In this document: positions 38,963 through 48,019 of the stretch, piece after piece
Layout: every line of letters starts with the position of its first letter
How positions within the stretch are numbered: position 1 is the stretch's first letter
Assembly (NCBI RefSeq): GCF_000058485.1
Contig: NC_008278.1
Coordinates: forward strand, 4,210,962 to 4,274,961
DNA length: 64,000 nucleotides
Reading direction: 5' to 3'
DNA from: Frankia alni ACN14a
GTDB taxonomy: Bacteria > Actinomycetota > Actinomycetes > Frankiales > Frankiaceae
Program-made: the position numbers and the translations under genes
The notes under the pieces: model-generated
The model's database searches: none
Told to the model about the DNA's origin: nothing
The model's input: the letters and a program-made list of their open reading frames with translations, nothing else

Positions 38963-41900
38963 TCAGGGATGCCGCCGGCCGAGCAGACGACGGCGGGGAC
39001 GGTGAACCGACGGCTCCGGGTCCGGGTCCGCCGCGAGAGCGGGAAAGTCGGCCAGAATGGGGATCGGCCGGTCCGGGTCGAGCCTTGCGGCGGCCGGGAT
39101 GAGCCCGTCGAGCTCGTCCGGGCCGAAACGGCGCCGCTTCGCCGTCCACCACAGTGCCCCCTGGGCCCATCCGGCCACCAGATACTGGCCGTTCGGCAAC
39201 AGCACTGCATGGCCGCCGTTGCCGAACAGGACAGCGGTGGCCGCCAGTGCCCGCTCCGCCACATCCCAGTAGCGAATGGTGTGATCGGCGCCAGCGACGG
39301 CGAGTGTCCGACCGCCGGGGGCGAAGACGAGGTCGACGACCGGGCCGGATTCGCTGACGAGCTCTGCAGCGAGGCGCCCCGAGGACACCTCCCACAGCCA
39401 AACTCGGCCCTGGCCGTGGCGCTGGCCCCCGACGGCCAGCAACCGTTCATCGGGCGAGAAGGCGAGGGCCGACACCGAGCCATTCGTCAACGCGGGAGAT
39501 GCGTTCGCTACGAGTCGGAAGCCGGTCTCGGACATCCAGACGCCAATCCCGGAGCCGCCTGCGGCCACCATCCGCCCTGTCGGTGAGAAGGTCACCGCGA
39601 CCGGTTCGATCGCCGCGGCACGCTCGAACAGCGGAAGTCTCTGCGTCGGCCGCCAGAGGCTCAGGCCCGCTTCCCCGACGACGGCAACATCGGGGCCCGA
39701 GGGTGAGAACACCAACGACCGTATCGGCGTGGAGGGTCCCTGCGAGCCGTAGGCTGCGAGCACCGCCTCGGTCCAGGGCGCCGCAGCCCAGGCCAGGTGG
39801 GCCCGGGGACCGGTCGCGTGTGCGGCGGACCGTCGCAATCCCGCGCGTGCCACCGGCAGGTCCACGCCGAAGAACCTGACATGTCCCTGGTCATCGCCGA
39901 CCGCGAGGACTCGTCCATCCGGCGAGAGCGCGGCTGCGGTCACGCCACCCGGTGGCCGGACCGTCGTCAGCACCGTCGGGGGCGGCAGATAGCGTGCCCA
40001 TGGTCGAGCGGCCCAGTTCGGCGGTAGGAGTCGTACCACGCTGATCTGGTTGGCATCGTGGTGGTCGAGGCCGCCGAGCGCGCTTACCGAGCCATCCGCA
40101 GAGAGGGCGGCAAGCCAGGTGTCGGCGCTGATGTGCAGGCCGGTATCCGGGTCGAGAGCACGCGCCACGCCGTGGCCGGAGATCCGTCGACCCGAGGCGA
40201 CCTGGTGCACCGCGAGCGTGCCCTCCGCAGCCCGGCCGGCGCAAGTTACCAGCACCCGAGTGTCCGAGGCGAACAGGGCACTCCGGCCTGCTGCCGCAGC
40301 CGGGTGATCCTTCGAGACCGCGAGCAGCCTTCCCGAAGAGACGTCGCGGGCCTCCAGATGCCCATCACGGTCGACTGTCGCCAGCAGAGCGCCCGACGGA
40401 GAGAACGCGGGCCGGGTTGCCACTGCGGCGAGGGTCGGCACGCCTCTGGGGATCACAGCGCCGGCCATCGAGACAGGCCAGACCCGTAGGAGACCGTGGG
40501 TGTCGACCGCAGCCATGAACGCGCCGTCCGCGGAGAAGGCCACCTCGGCGAAGCCGGCAGGTTCGACGACCTGTTCGGCGAGGAACCGGCCGGTGGCCGT
40601 GTCCCACACCCGCAGGTAGCCGTCGAGGCCGGCGGTAGCCACCCGGCTCCCGCCGTCGAGGAAGGCGTTGATGTGCGGCTCGGTGCCGTCATGCGCGGTC
40701 CATGCGGCCACCGGCCGGCCGCTGACCGCGTCCCACACCCTCGTGCACCCACCGGCGTCGCGGGAGGCGAGCAGAGCCGCATCGTCGGAGAACACCAGGT
40801 CGTGACCCGTGCCGGGTTCGACCGGCCAGCCCGCCGTCCGACGGGCCGCCGTGACGTCCCAGATCCGCAGGAAGCCGTCGACCCCGACGGCGGCCAGGCG
40901 GCTCCCGTCTGCGCAGAAGGCCACCGCCCGCCCCACACCCGGCGTGACCCGCCAGCGGACGGTGACCTCGCCGGATTCCACCGTCCAGACCCGCACCTCG
41001 TCGTCCCCGTCGACGGTGGCGAGCCGATCCTCGGCGAGGAAGGCCATCGCCCGCACGGCGGCCGGGTGCTGCAGGACGTCGAGCTCCACGAGATCGGTTG
41101 CGGCCACTATCAGCACCGCGGAGCCGCTGGCCACGGCGAGCAGGCCGGCGTCCGGGGAGAACACGGAACCCACGCCGGGAGTGGCCGCCGGACGCAGGAC
41201 GGGCCGTAGGAGGTCACGGCCGGAGAGGACGGCGCCGGACAGTTCGGCGCCGTCGCGGGCGTCGTCGTCAAGGAGGGGATCGATCAGGACGGCCTGGTCC
41301 CAGTGGCTGCCGGCCAGGTGTGCCCCGGTCAGCACCGGCCGGACGAACCACGCCCCGCGCAGGTCGGCGTCGGTGAGGTCCGCACCGGTCAGGTCGACGT
41401 CGTGCAGGCGCAGCCCGGCCAGGTTCGCCCCGGCGAGCCCGGCGTACCGCAGATTCTGCCCGGACAGGTCGCGGCGGCGCAGGTCCTGCCCGGCGAGCTG
41501 GAGGGGGCCGAGCTGGAAGCCGAGGCGGCGGCTGAGCGCGAGGGCGTTGTCTCTGGCCACCTGGAGGTCAGTCAGCGCCCTGGCCGGAACCGGCAGCTCC
41601 CGGTCGACCCCCAGCTGCGCGCCCTCCTCCGTCCACTCCTCATAGCGGGTCAACGCGGCACCGGCCCAGGTGCGCAGCGAGACGAAGTCGGCCGTGCCGG
41701 CGAGGAAGTCGACCATCAGCTCCGACATCTCCCGGCGTTCCAACAGCTCGCCGGCCTCGTCGCCGCCGGCGGCGAGCTGCGCGGCCGCCGCCACGGCGAC
41801 CAGGTACTCCATCACGGAGCGGTGCGCGAAGGAGAACCGGTCGTCGTCGCCGCGGCGCAGCAGGCTGCCCGAACCGACCGCGAACGCCGCCTCCGCGGCG

Positions 41901-44008
41901 CTGAGGTAGGCCGCGCTCAGATCGGTCAGCGCGGCTCCAACGGTGGCGGTGAGTTCGCTCAGCGCGATGGCCTCCCCGCCGCTGTCCCACAACGCGACGG
42001 CGAGGGCATCGACGGCGGTGCGTAGCTGTTTCCTGTCGAGGCTCTGGTGCGATCCGCGGGTGGGACGGCGGCGGTCGGCCTCGAAGCGCAACCACCGCTC
42101 GATCAGCGTGGCGTAGAGGTCCGCGGAGCTGATCGTCCCGTCGTCAGAGCGGGCGGCGAGCAGATCGCCCTCGGGCAGCTCGGCGATGAAGGACAACATC
42201 CGGGGATTCGCCGAGAGTCCGAGCAGGTCGCGGATGTCGTGGATGAGGCGAAGCCGCGCGTCGGCGCGCCACTCGGCCCGCTGCCGCCGCTCGGCCGCGT
42301 CGAACCCGTCGCTCGGCCAAGCCCCGCCGGGGTCGGCGCCGGTCCGCTCGGCGCGGGTGGACAGGCGGACGAGGTACTCGCGGATCTGACTCTCGTCGAA
42401 GTCGGCGAGCCGGATCAGCTTGCTGCCGGCGAGCTGGCGCACCCGCTCGCCGAACGCGGTCCGCCACTGGTCGTCCGAGGCGAAGTGCTGGGTGCGGCTG
42501 GTCAGCACGATCTTGGCCCGGCCGGACACCGCGTCGAGGATCATCCCCAGGTGCTCGGCGGCCCGGTCGAAGGTCACCCGCTGGGCCAGCTCGTCGAAGC
42601 CGTCGAACAGCAGCACCACCCGGCCGCGGTCCAGCATGCGCCGCACCGCGGACACGTTCGCGTCCGGCTCGCCGACCTTCGCCAGATGCAGTGCGAGCAG
42701 ATGGTCCACGTGGTGGCTCTTCTCCAGGGCCCGCAGCTCGACCAACATCGGGACGACTTTGGGTAGTTCCAACGGCAGCACCCGGGCCAGTTCGTGCAGC
42801 AGGAACGACTTGCCGTGCCCGAACTCGCCGAGCACGAGCAGCATCCGCGCCGACTCCACGTCCAACCAGTCGACCATCGCGGTGAACACGTCGTCGGTGG
42901 GCCGGGTGCCCGGCGGATCGTCGAGCAGGACGTAGCGCTGCGGCACGTACAGCTCGGGCGGGTAACTCGGGTCCGCCGTCAGCCGTCGCGTCTGGCGCAG
43001 GACGTAGCCCTGCGGATCCCAGCGCCCTTCGAACTCGGCGAGGCTGCTCAGCCGGATGCCCTGCCGGCGGGCCCAGCGCCGCACCTCGGGTTCGGCGAAC
43101 CCGGCGCCGTAGACGAGGTCCGACTCGACATAGCGGTCCCGCGCCTCGTACCGGGCATGGATCAGCCGGTGGAAGGCGCTGACCAGGGCCCGATCCGGGC
43201 GGCCGGGGCACAGCCCGACCGGCCAGACGCCGCGTTCGCCATCCCGTTCCCCGGTGACCTCCAGATGCAGCAGTGACACGGCCCGCTCACCGACCCGCGT
43301 CTCGACGGCGGGCTGCAGGACGACCGACGCGCCGGGGTACCGATCGGCGCAGGCGTCACGCACCCAGCCCACGAAGGACTCCGGCCGCTCCAGCCCCGGG
43401 AACTCCGGCCCCGGCGTTCCAGCGGCCTCGCCCAGGGTGCCGGGCTCGGCGCCAGCGCGCGGCTGGCCGGGCTGCGCCAGCTGGCTCCCCTCATTCAGAT
43501 CTTTCCCCTCGCCCAGATCGCTCCCCTCGCCCGGCAGGCCGCCACCCGGCGGAAAGGGCGGCTGCCCGGCGGGGACGAGATGGCCGTCGAGGGCGCCGCG
43601 GAGTCCCCGCAGCAGCGCCCGGCGGGCATCGAGCTCATCGACGTCGAACAGGTCGATCCGGACGAGCGGGCTCAGCAGCCCCGGCGGTGCGCACAGCTCG
43701 ACCCGGATCGGGATGAGGGTGCGCTCCCCGGGGTCGAAGCGCGCCTGCCACTCGGCGCCCGCCCCGGCGGAGCGCAGGAACGCCGCCGAGAGGACGAGCA
43801 GCACATGGTCGGCCCGGGCCAGGCAGCGGTCCAGCCACGCGACGACGTTCGTCCCTGGCACGGAATGCCAGGCCTGCACGTCCACCTGCCAGCCGGCCTC
43901 GCGAAGCTGCCAGGCGATCCATTCCGCCCACGCCTCGTTCTCGCGCACATAACTGACGAAGAATGTTCGCGTCGCCCTGCCTGGCCCATCGTCGTCCCCC
44001 GAAGCCAC
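38963..44008 (-). CDS. Giant TIR-NTPase-pentapeptide-WD40 protein (STAND/NLR-like)
   Basis: About 1,681 residues. Residues 12-130 are a TIR domain (F-F-V-S-Y-V-R-E-N, with E88 in A-E-W-Q-A-R-F); a Gly/Pro/Glu linker follows. Residues 210-335 form an unrecognised alpha/beta region, perhaps restriction-endonuclease-like (S-D-L-V-Y-G-A-G-F..., S-L-A-E-F-E). Residues 390-560 are a STAND-type NTPase: Walker A G-E-F-G-H-G-K-S, Walker B V-V-L-L-F-D-G-F-D-E, sensor L-T-S-R-T, then a helical arm to 800. Residues 838-935 are pentapeptide repeats (A-D-L type). About 950-1,670 are a dozen or more WD40-type repeats (V-R-V-W-T, L-R-I-W-D), probably two propellers. Such modules act as immune sensors. Start GTG 44008; TTG 44014 is possible. 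It overlaps no neighbours. Confidence 0.9.
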   Translation of the reverse strand: MASGDDDGPGRATRTFFVSYVRENEAWAEWIAWQLREAGWQVDVQAWHSVPGTNVVAWLDRCLARADHVLLVLSAAFLRSAGAGAEWQARFDPGERTLIPIRVELCAPPGLLSPLVRIDLFDVDELDARRALLRGLRGALDGHLVPAGQPPFPPGGGLPGEGSDLGEGKDLNEGSQLAQPGQPRAGAEPGTLGEAAGTPGPEFPGLERPESFVGWVRDACADRYPGASVVLQPAVETRVGERAVSLLHLEVTGERDGERGVWPVGLCPGRPDRALVSAFHRLIHARYEARDRYVESDLVYGAGFAEPEVRRWARRQGIRLSSLAEFEGRWDPQGYVLRQTRRLTADPSYPPELYVPQRYVLLDDPPGTRPTDDVFTAMVDWLDVESARMLLVLGEFGHGKSFLLHELARVLPLELPKVVPMLVELRALEKSHHVDHLLALHLAKVGEPDANVSAVRRMLDRGRVVLLFDGFDELAQRVTFDRAAEHLGMILDAVSGRAKIVLTSRTQHFASDDQWRTAFGERVRQLAGSKLIRLADFDESQIREYLVRLSTRAERTGADPGGAWPSDGFDAAERRQRAEWRADARLRLIHDIRDLLGLSANPRMLSFIAELPEGDLLAARSDDGTISSADLYATLIERWLRFEADRRRPTRGSHQSLDRKQLRTAVDALAVALWDSGGEAIALSELTATVGAALTDLSAAYLSAAEAAFAVGSGSLLRRGDDDRFSFAHRSVMEYLVAVAAAAQLAAGGDEAGELLERREMSELMVDFLAGTADFVSLRTWAGAALTRYEEWTEEGAQLGVDRELPVPARALTDLQVARDNALALSRRLGFQLGPLQLAGQDLRRRDLSGQNLRYAGLAGANLAGLRLHDVDLTGADLTDADLRGAWFVRPVLTGAHLAGSHWDQAVLIDPLLDDDARDGAELSGAVLSGRDLLRPVLRPAATPGVGSVFSPDAGLLAVASGSAVLIVAATDLVELDVLQHPAAVRAMAFLAEDRLATVDGDDEVRVWTVESGEVTVRWRVTPGVGRAVAFCADGSRLAAVGVDGFLRIWDVTAARRTAGWPVEPGTGHDLVFSDDAALLASRDAGGCTRVWDAVSGRPVAAWTAHDGTEPHINAFLDGGSRVATAGLDGYLRVWDTATGRFLAEQVVEPAGFAEVAFSADGAFMAAVDTHGLLRVWPVSMAGAVIPRGVPTLAAVATRPAFSPSGALLATVDRDGHLEARDVSSGRLLAVSKDHPAAAAGRSALFASDTRVLVTCAGRAAEGTLAVHQVASGRRISGHGVARALDPDTGLHISADTWLAALSADGSVSALGGLDHHDANQISVVRLLPPNWAARPWARYLPPPTVLTTVRPPGGVTAAALSPDGRVLAVGDDQGHVRFFGVDLPVARAGLRRSAAHATGPRAHLAWAAAPWTEAVLAAYGSQGPSTPIRSLVFSPSGPDVAVVGEAGLSLWRPTQRLPLFERAAAIEPVAVTFSPTGRMVAAGGSGIGVWMSETGFRLVANASPALTNGSVSALAFSPDERLLAVGGQRHGQGRVWLWEVSSGRLAAELVSESGPVVDLVFAPGGRTLAVAGADHTIRYWDVAERALAATAVLFGNGGHAVLLPNGQYLVAGWAQGALWWTAKRRRFGPDELDGLIPAAARLDPDRPIPILADFPALAADPDPEPSVHRPRRRLLGRRHP

Positions 44009-44062
44009 CCACAAAGGATCTCACCCCGACCTCGCGCGTGGGAGCGGGGTCGCTACGCCGGG

Positions 44063-44827
44063 TCAGTCTGCCGATGCGGAGGCACCGGTCAGTCGGGCGA
44101 TCGCGGCGCGGACGGTGTCGACGTCGCCGAGGGCGATCTCGTGGCGGTCGCGGTCGGCGTGCAGGCGCCAGTGCGCGTCGGCGACGGCCTCGGGTGCGGC
44201 CGGGGAGCCGGGGGCGACGGGCGCGCCGATGGGGACGTGGCCGACCTGCACCCCACTGCGCTCGAGGGCCTCGGCGAGCGCGAGCACGTAGTTGCGCAGC
44301 CCGGCCGCGGCAAGACCGACGTTACCCAGGAAGGGAAAGGGGTGGATGGCCGAGATGCCCGAGGTGAACAGCAGGGTGCCGGCGCCACGGTCGAGCATCC
44401 CCGGCAGGACCGCCCGCACAGCCGAGACGGCACCGAGCACGCTGACGTCCAGGGCGTCACGGGCGCTGTCGACGGTGACGTCCAGGACGGCCGTGACCCC
44501 GCGCCCGGCTCCCACGGCGTTGTAGACGAGCACGTCGACGGGCCCGTGGACCCGCTCGACACCGGCGAGCGCGCCGGCGAGGGCTGCCGGATTCGCGGCG
44601 TCGGCCGGGTGGGCCGAGGCGGTGACGCCACGCTCGGCAAGTTCAGCGACGTGGCCGGTGAGGCGATCGGCATCGCGTGCGATCAGCGCCGGGTGGAACC
44701 CCTCCCGACCGAACCTCCGGGCGACCGCCAGGCCGATCCTCGGCCCCACGCCGACGATCACGATCGTGCCGGGTGAGGTGCGGGCCGACGAGGCGTCCGG
44801 CGGGTGTCCGTTCGCGGTGGTACTCAT
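44063..44827 (-). CDS. SDR-family protein with an altered active site
   Basis: A 254-residue short-chain dehydrogenase fold. G-V-G-P-R-I-G-L-A-V replaces the usual T-G-x3-G-x-G nucleotide loop, Y-N-A-V-G replaces N-N-A-G, and the serine region is F-T-S-G-I-S-A-I. Where Y-x3-K is expected, the sequence is G-N-V-G-L-A-A-A-G-L-R-N-Y, so both catalytic Tyr and Lys are missing. The fold is intact, but classical dehydrogenase activity is doubtful; a binding or non-catalytic role is possible. The ATG has AGGGAG upstream. It is divergent from a TetR gene with two palindromes between them. Confidence 0.85.
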   Translation of the reverse strand: MSTTANGHPPDASSARTSPGTIVIVGVGPRIGLAVARRFGREGFHPALIARDADRLTGHVAELAERGVTASAHPADAANPAALAGALAGVERVHGPVDVLVYNAVGAGRGVTAVLDVTVDSARDALDVSVLGAVSAVRAVLPGMLDRGAGTLLFTSGISAIHPFPFLGNVGLAAAGLRNYVLALAEALERSGVQVGHVPIGAPVAPGSPAAPEAVADAHWRLHADRDRHEIALGDVDTVRAAIARLTGASASAD

Positions 44828-44854
44828 GCTGCTCCCTGGGTCGAGGCGGTCAAG

Positions 44855-44871
44855 ATGAGGAATGGCCTCAT
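44855..44871. promoter_or_regulatory. TetR operator candidate A (SDR side)
   Basis: ATGAGGAATGGCCTCAT is a perfect 6-5-6 inverted repeat 28 bp upstream of the SDR start. Shares TGAGG-N5-CCTCA with the site at 44899. Confidence 0.65.
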
Positions 44872-44898
44872 CTTTCGGCGGTGACCCTAACACGAAGG

Positions 44899-44913
44899 TG
44901 AGGTCACTCCTCA
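44899..44913. promoter_or_regulatory. TetR operator candidate B (TetR side)
   Basis: TGAGGTCACTCCTCA is a perfect 5-5-5 inverted repeat 25 bp upstream of the TetR start. Same half-sites and spacer as candidate A; centres 43 bp apart. Confidence 0.65.
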
Positions 44914-44937
44914 GGTTATGGGCCTTACCATCGCCGC

Positions 44938-45609
44938 ATGCCCACCGAGACCCGCGGGTCGTCCCGGCCGCTGCGCAGCGACGCGCGGCGCAACCGTGAG
45001 GCGCTGCTGGCCGCGGCGCGCACGGTGTTCGCGGCGCGAGGCGTCGACGCACCCCTGGAGGCGGTGGCGCAGCACGCCGGGTTCGCCATCGGCACCCTGT
45101 ATCGGCACTTCCCCACCCGCGACGCGCTCCTCGACGTCATCGTCGACGAGAAGCTGCGGGCCTGGGTCGAGTTCGGTGAGCAGGCCGTGGCCCGCGACGA
45201 CGCCTGGGAGGGGCTGGTCGCCTATCTGGAGGGGATCTGCGCGCTGCAGGCGGTGGACCGGGCGTTCAACGACGTCGCCTGCGGAGCCGTGCTGGCCGCC
45301 GACGGCTCGGCGCCGCAGCGGCGGCGGGTCGCCGACCTCGTCGACCAGATGCTCGCCCGCGCCCGGCAGGCGGGGGTGCTGCGCGCCGACTTCACGGTCA
45401 CCGATCTCGCGCTGCTCGTGCTCGCCAACGCCGGCGTCGCCGAGTCCACGAGATCACTGCGCCCGACCCTGTGGCGGCGCCACCTCGCACTCGCCCTCGA
45501 CGCGCTGCGCCCCGCCGCCGCCCACCCGCTCACGGAGCCGCCGGCCACCCCCACCGAACTGCAACGGGCGCTGGTCGATCCCGCGACCGCGGGCCCACGG
45601 CGGCGCTGA
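44938..45609 (+). CDS. TetR-family regulator divergent from the SDR gene
   Basis: A 223-residue regulator. Residues 16-65 form the TetR helix-turn-helix: R-E-A-L-L-A-A-A-R-T-V-F-A-A-R-G-V, then L-E-A-V-A-Q-H-A-G-F-A-I-G-T-L-Y-R-H-F-P-T-R-D-A-L. The rest is a helical ligand-binding domain (L-V-A-Y-L-E-G-I-C-A-L-Q, L-V-D-Q-M-L-A-R-A). The two palindromes in the upstream gap are the obvious sites for it, giving repression of the SDR and of itself. The inducer is unknown. Confidence 0.9.
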   Translation: MPTETRGSSRPLRSDARRNREALLAAARTVFAARGVDAPLEAVAQHAGFAIGTLYRHFPTRDALLDVIVDEKLRAWVEFGEQAVARDDAWEGLVAYLEGICALQAVDRAFNDVACGAVLAADGSAPQRRRVADLVDQMLARARQAGVLRADFTVTDLALLVLANAGVAESTRSLRPTLWRRHLALALDALRPAAAHPLTEPPATPTELQRALVDPATAGPRRR

Positions 45610-45670
45610 CCCTCTCGACCGCCCCCTCCTCCGCTCTCCGGGCGACCACCCGCCGTCGCGAAGGGGGCCG

Positions 45671-47557
45671 TCACCTGTCGCCGATGCGATGGGCGAGATC
45701 GCCGGTCCAGAGCCGGTCCAGATCGTCGGGCCGCAGCCCGTATCCGGTGAACCGCTCGACGACGAGCAGACCCTTGGCGACCCGGTGCCGCCCGCTCGTC
45801 AGATCGATGCCGGCCAGGTAGGGTGCCGCCTCGGGGCCGGCCGCATAGTCCTGGGACAGCTCGCCCGCCGCGAGGATGTCCCCATCACGAGCCAGGGTCA
45901 GCCGGGTGACCGCGTTGACGTTCCAGAACATGCTCGCCGCGGGGCCAAGCCGGGACAGCGTGCGCATGATCGCCGGGTCGCTTCCCGCGAACCCGTTGTC
46001 CTCGGCCACCACGACCACGCCGGCCTCGGGCAGGGCGAGCGCCGCCACCCAGCCGTCGCGGTCCGGCAGGTCGATCAGGGAGACCAGCGATCGCCGGTGG
46101 CCGGGATCGGCGCCGAAGGCTCGCACCACGTCGGCCCGGTCGGCGCCGGCCACGATGGTGATGGTGGCCGCCTCCCGCAGCACGCTGGCGTAGATCCACC
46201 GCAGGTGGCCCTCGGTCGGCGCCGGCGGCTCCGGCTCGCCGCGCAGCCGGTGACCGAGCCGGTCGGTGCGGCGGCGGACGAGTGGGGGCGCGGGCGGCGC
46301 GGGCCACACCCACACCTCGTAGGACTCGGTGCGGTTGGCGTCGTCGCGGCCGCGCGCGACGACCCGCAGCCGATGGTCGCCGGACCATGGCGGCGTCTGC
46401 TCCCGCAGGGCCGCGGCGGCGGGGGTACCGTCCGGGCTGACCACCGACGCGGACCCGACGTCGGCATGCCAGCTCACCTCGACGACCTCGTCCCAGTCTC
46501 GCAGGCTCCAGCCCCCGGGGCGCGGCGACTCTGGCGGCGGCGGCGGCTCGGCCAGGACGCGTAACCGGACCCGGACGCTGCCGTCGGCCTGGCCGGTCCG
46601 GATCACCGCGCCACCGGGAACCACGGCAACCAGGCCGTTGGCCGCGAAGGCCGCGTCCGCGTCGACACCCGCCGGGAAGGGACCCTCGAACAGCCCGAAA
46701 CGGTGGCCGCGCACCTGCACCGACCCGACGCAGGAACGCGGGAGCCGGTACTCCGACCTGCGCCTGGCCAGCAGGGCCTCGCCATGGCCGGGCGGCATCG
46801 GCGCACCGGACAGGTACACGGCGGCGGCGCCGAGCCCGGTACCGACGACCGCGGGGGCGCTGGCGACAGAGCGCGCCAGGGCGGCAGTCGGCAGGACCGC
46901 CGCGGCGACGGCGACTCCGAGCGCGACGTGCGCCGCACCGTGGCGCGCCGCGATCTCCGCCTCCGCCGCTCCGGGCGGCACGCCCGCGTCGGCGAGCAGG
47001 GGTTCGAGCACGGGATGCCGAGCCAGGACGGCGACCAGCGCGACGACGAGTTCCGTCGCCTCCGGCAGCGCCCGGTCGAGGCGGCGCACCGCGCGCACCG
47101 CCTCGCCGTCGGGATCGGTCGTCCCGACCCGCTCGTCGACCTCGAACCGCCGCGGCGGCCGGAGGTCGGGCAGGCCCGGCACCGGCGCGAGCCGCAGGCC
47201 GTCCACGGCGAGCTCCAACGCGCCGAGCAGTCGATCCGCGAACGGCGCGCCCAGCGCACGCAGGGCTCCCAGCACCGCGGAACTTCCGGACCCCCCGCGG
47301 CGTAGAGGTCCGGCGGGACCGGGCCTGCCGCCCGGACCGCCCCGGACGGCCGGCGCGGCCGCGCCGAGGCGGCCGACCACAGCCGCAGGCACGGCCGGTA
47401 CTCGCTCGGCAAGCTGCGGCAACACCTCGGCCACGACCTCGGCGAGTACCTGCGTCACCTCGCCGCTCACGCCGCCCAGTCGCCCGGGACCCGCTCGGCC
47501 GAACTCAGTTTGCGCTCCCCGCGCCGAACGCCGCAGGCTCTGCTCCTCGTCCGTCAT
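45671..47557 (-). CDS. Large DUF6461-domain protein with an uncharacterised N-terminal half
   Basis: A 628-residue protein. The C-terminal 150 residues match DUF6461: an alpha/beta repeat with V-V-V-A-E-D-N-G-F-A-G-S, L-S-R-L-G-P-A-A-S-M-F-W-N-V-N-A-V-T-R-L-T-L, and L-V-V-E-R-F-T-G-Y-G-L-R. Residues 1-300 are Ala/Leu/Val-rich with one clear hydrophobic stretch (A-V-A-A-A-V-L-P-T-A-A-L-A) and possibly a second; the middle (about 300-440) looks like two beta-rich modules separated by Pro-rich hinges. DUF6461 proteins occur in actinomycetes, often alone, and their role is unknown. This one is longer than the ones I know. The ATG has GGGAGCGGGG upstream. Confidence 0.75.
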   Translation of the reverse strand: MTDEEQSLRRSARGAQTEFGRAGPGRLGGVSGEVTQVLAEVVAEVLPQLAERVPAVPAAVVGRLGAAAPAVRGGPGGRPGPAGPLRRGGSGSSAVLGALRALGAPFADRLLGALELAVDGLRLAPVPGLPDLRPPRRFEVDERVGTTDPDGEAVRAVRRLDRALPEATELVVALVAVLARHPVLEPLLADAGVPPGAAEAEIAARHGAAHVALGVAVAAAVLPTAALARSVASAPAVVGTGLGAAAVYLSGAPMPPGHGEALLARRRSEYRLPRSCVGSVQVRGHRFGLFEGPFPAGVDADAAFAANGLVAVVPGGAVIRTGQADGSVRVRLRVLAEPPPPPESPRPGGWSLRDWDEVVEVSWHADVGSASVVSPDGTPAAAALREQTPPWSGDHRLRVVARGRDDANRTESYEVWVWPAPPAPPLVRRRTDRLGHRLRGEPEPPAPTEGHLRWIYASVLREAATITIVAGADRADVVRAFGADPGHRRSLVSLIDLPDRDGWVAALALPEAGVVVVAEDNGFAGSDPAIMRTLSRLGPAASMFWNVNAVTRLTLARDGDILAAGELSQDYAAGPEAAPYLAGIDLTSGRHRVAKGLLVVERFTGYGLRPDDLDRLWTGDLAHRIGDR

Positions 47558-48019
47558 CCGCCCCGCTCCCACCGAATTCGTCAGCGCCTGACTCCACCTG
47601 GCGAGCAGGCTAGGCGCAGGGTCCGACAGAATTTGCGCACAGTGGGTTCACAGGTCGTCCATGCGCACGTCCGGAGCCGTGATGGGCACAGCGAAACCGT
47701 CGGTGCGCGATCTGTTGCCACGGATGAACCACTCGCAGGCAGCCGTTCGCCGGCGGAACCGGCGCGGCCGCGTCTCCACCACCACACCGACGCCGATCTC
47801 GACCGGACGCACCGGTGTCAGGGCCGCCACCGGGCAAACCGGCGGCGCCGAGGTGACTCGGCGGTGGGCTCGTCCTCCATCGAGGGAGCGCGGAAACCGC
47901 TGAGGGCCGAAGTCGGCTGACAGTACGTGGTGCACACCCGGATAGCCGGAGTCGTTGACTCAGGGACGCGGCGTGCGGCGAGGGAGACGGGTCCTCGCCG
48001 CACGCCGGGCATCCCACCG
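47558..48019. other. 462-bp gap before the DUF6461 gene with one doubtful small gene
   Basis: This stretch separates the DUF6461 gene from the phosphatase gene on the same strand. Apart from the small reading frame listed at 47648-47935 it holds no recognised signal. A possible TAGCCT -10 hexamer (reverse complement AGGCTA near 47607) lies about 50 bp upstream of the DUF6461 start. Confidence 0.4.
47648..47935 (-). CDS. Possible small protein, unrecognised
   Basis: A 95-residue frame in a long gap. The C-terminal 45 residues (V-E-I-G-V-G-V-V-V-E-T-R-P-R-R-F, then C-E-W-F-I-R-G-N-R, ending V-P-I-T-A-P-D-V-R-M-D-D-L) have a mixed, globular-like composition and about three quarters G/C at the third codon position over the end. 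The N-terminal part is less convincing. No family is recognised. It could be the degraded end of a larger gene. Confidence 0.25.
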   Translation of the reverse strand: MHHVLSADFGPQRFPRSLDGGRAHRRVTSAPPVCPVAALTPVRPVEIGVGVVVETRPRRFRRRTAACEWFIRGNRSRTDGFAVPITAPDVRMDDL

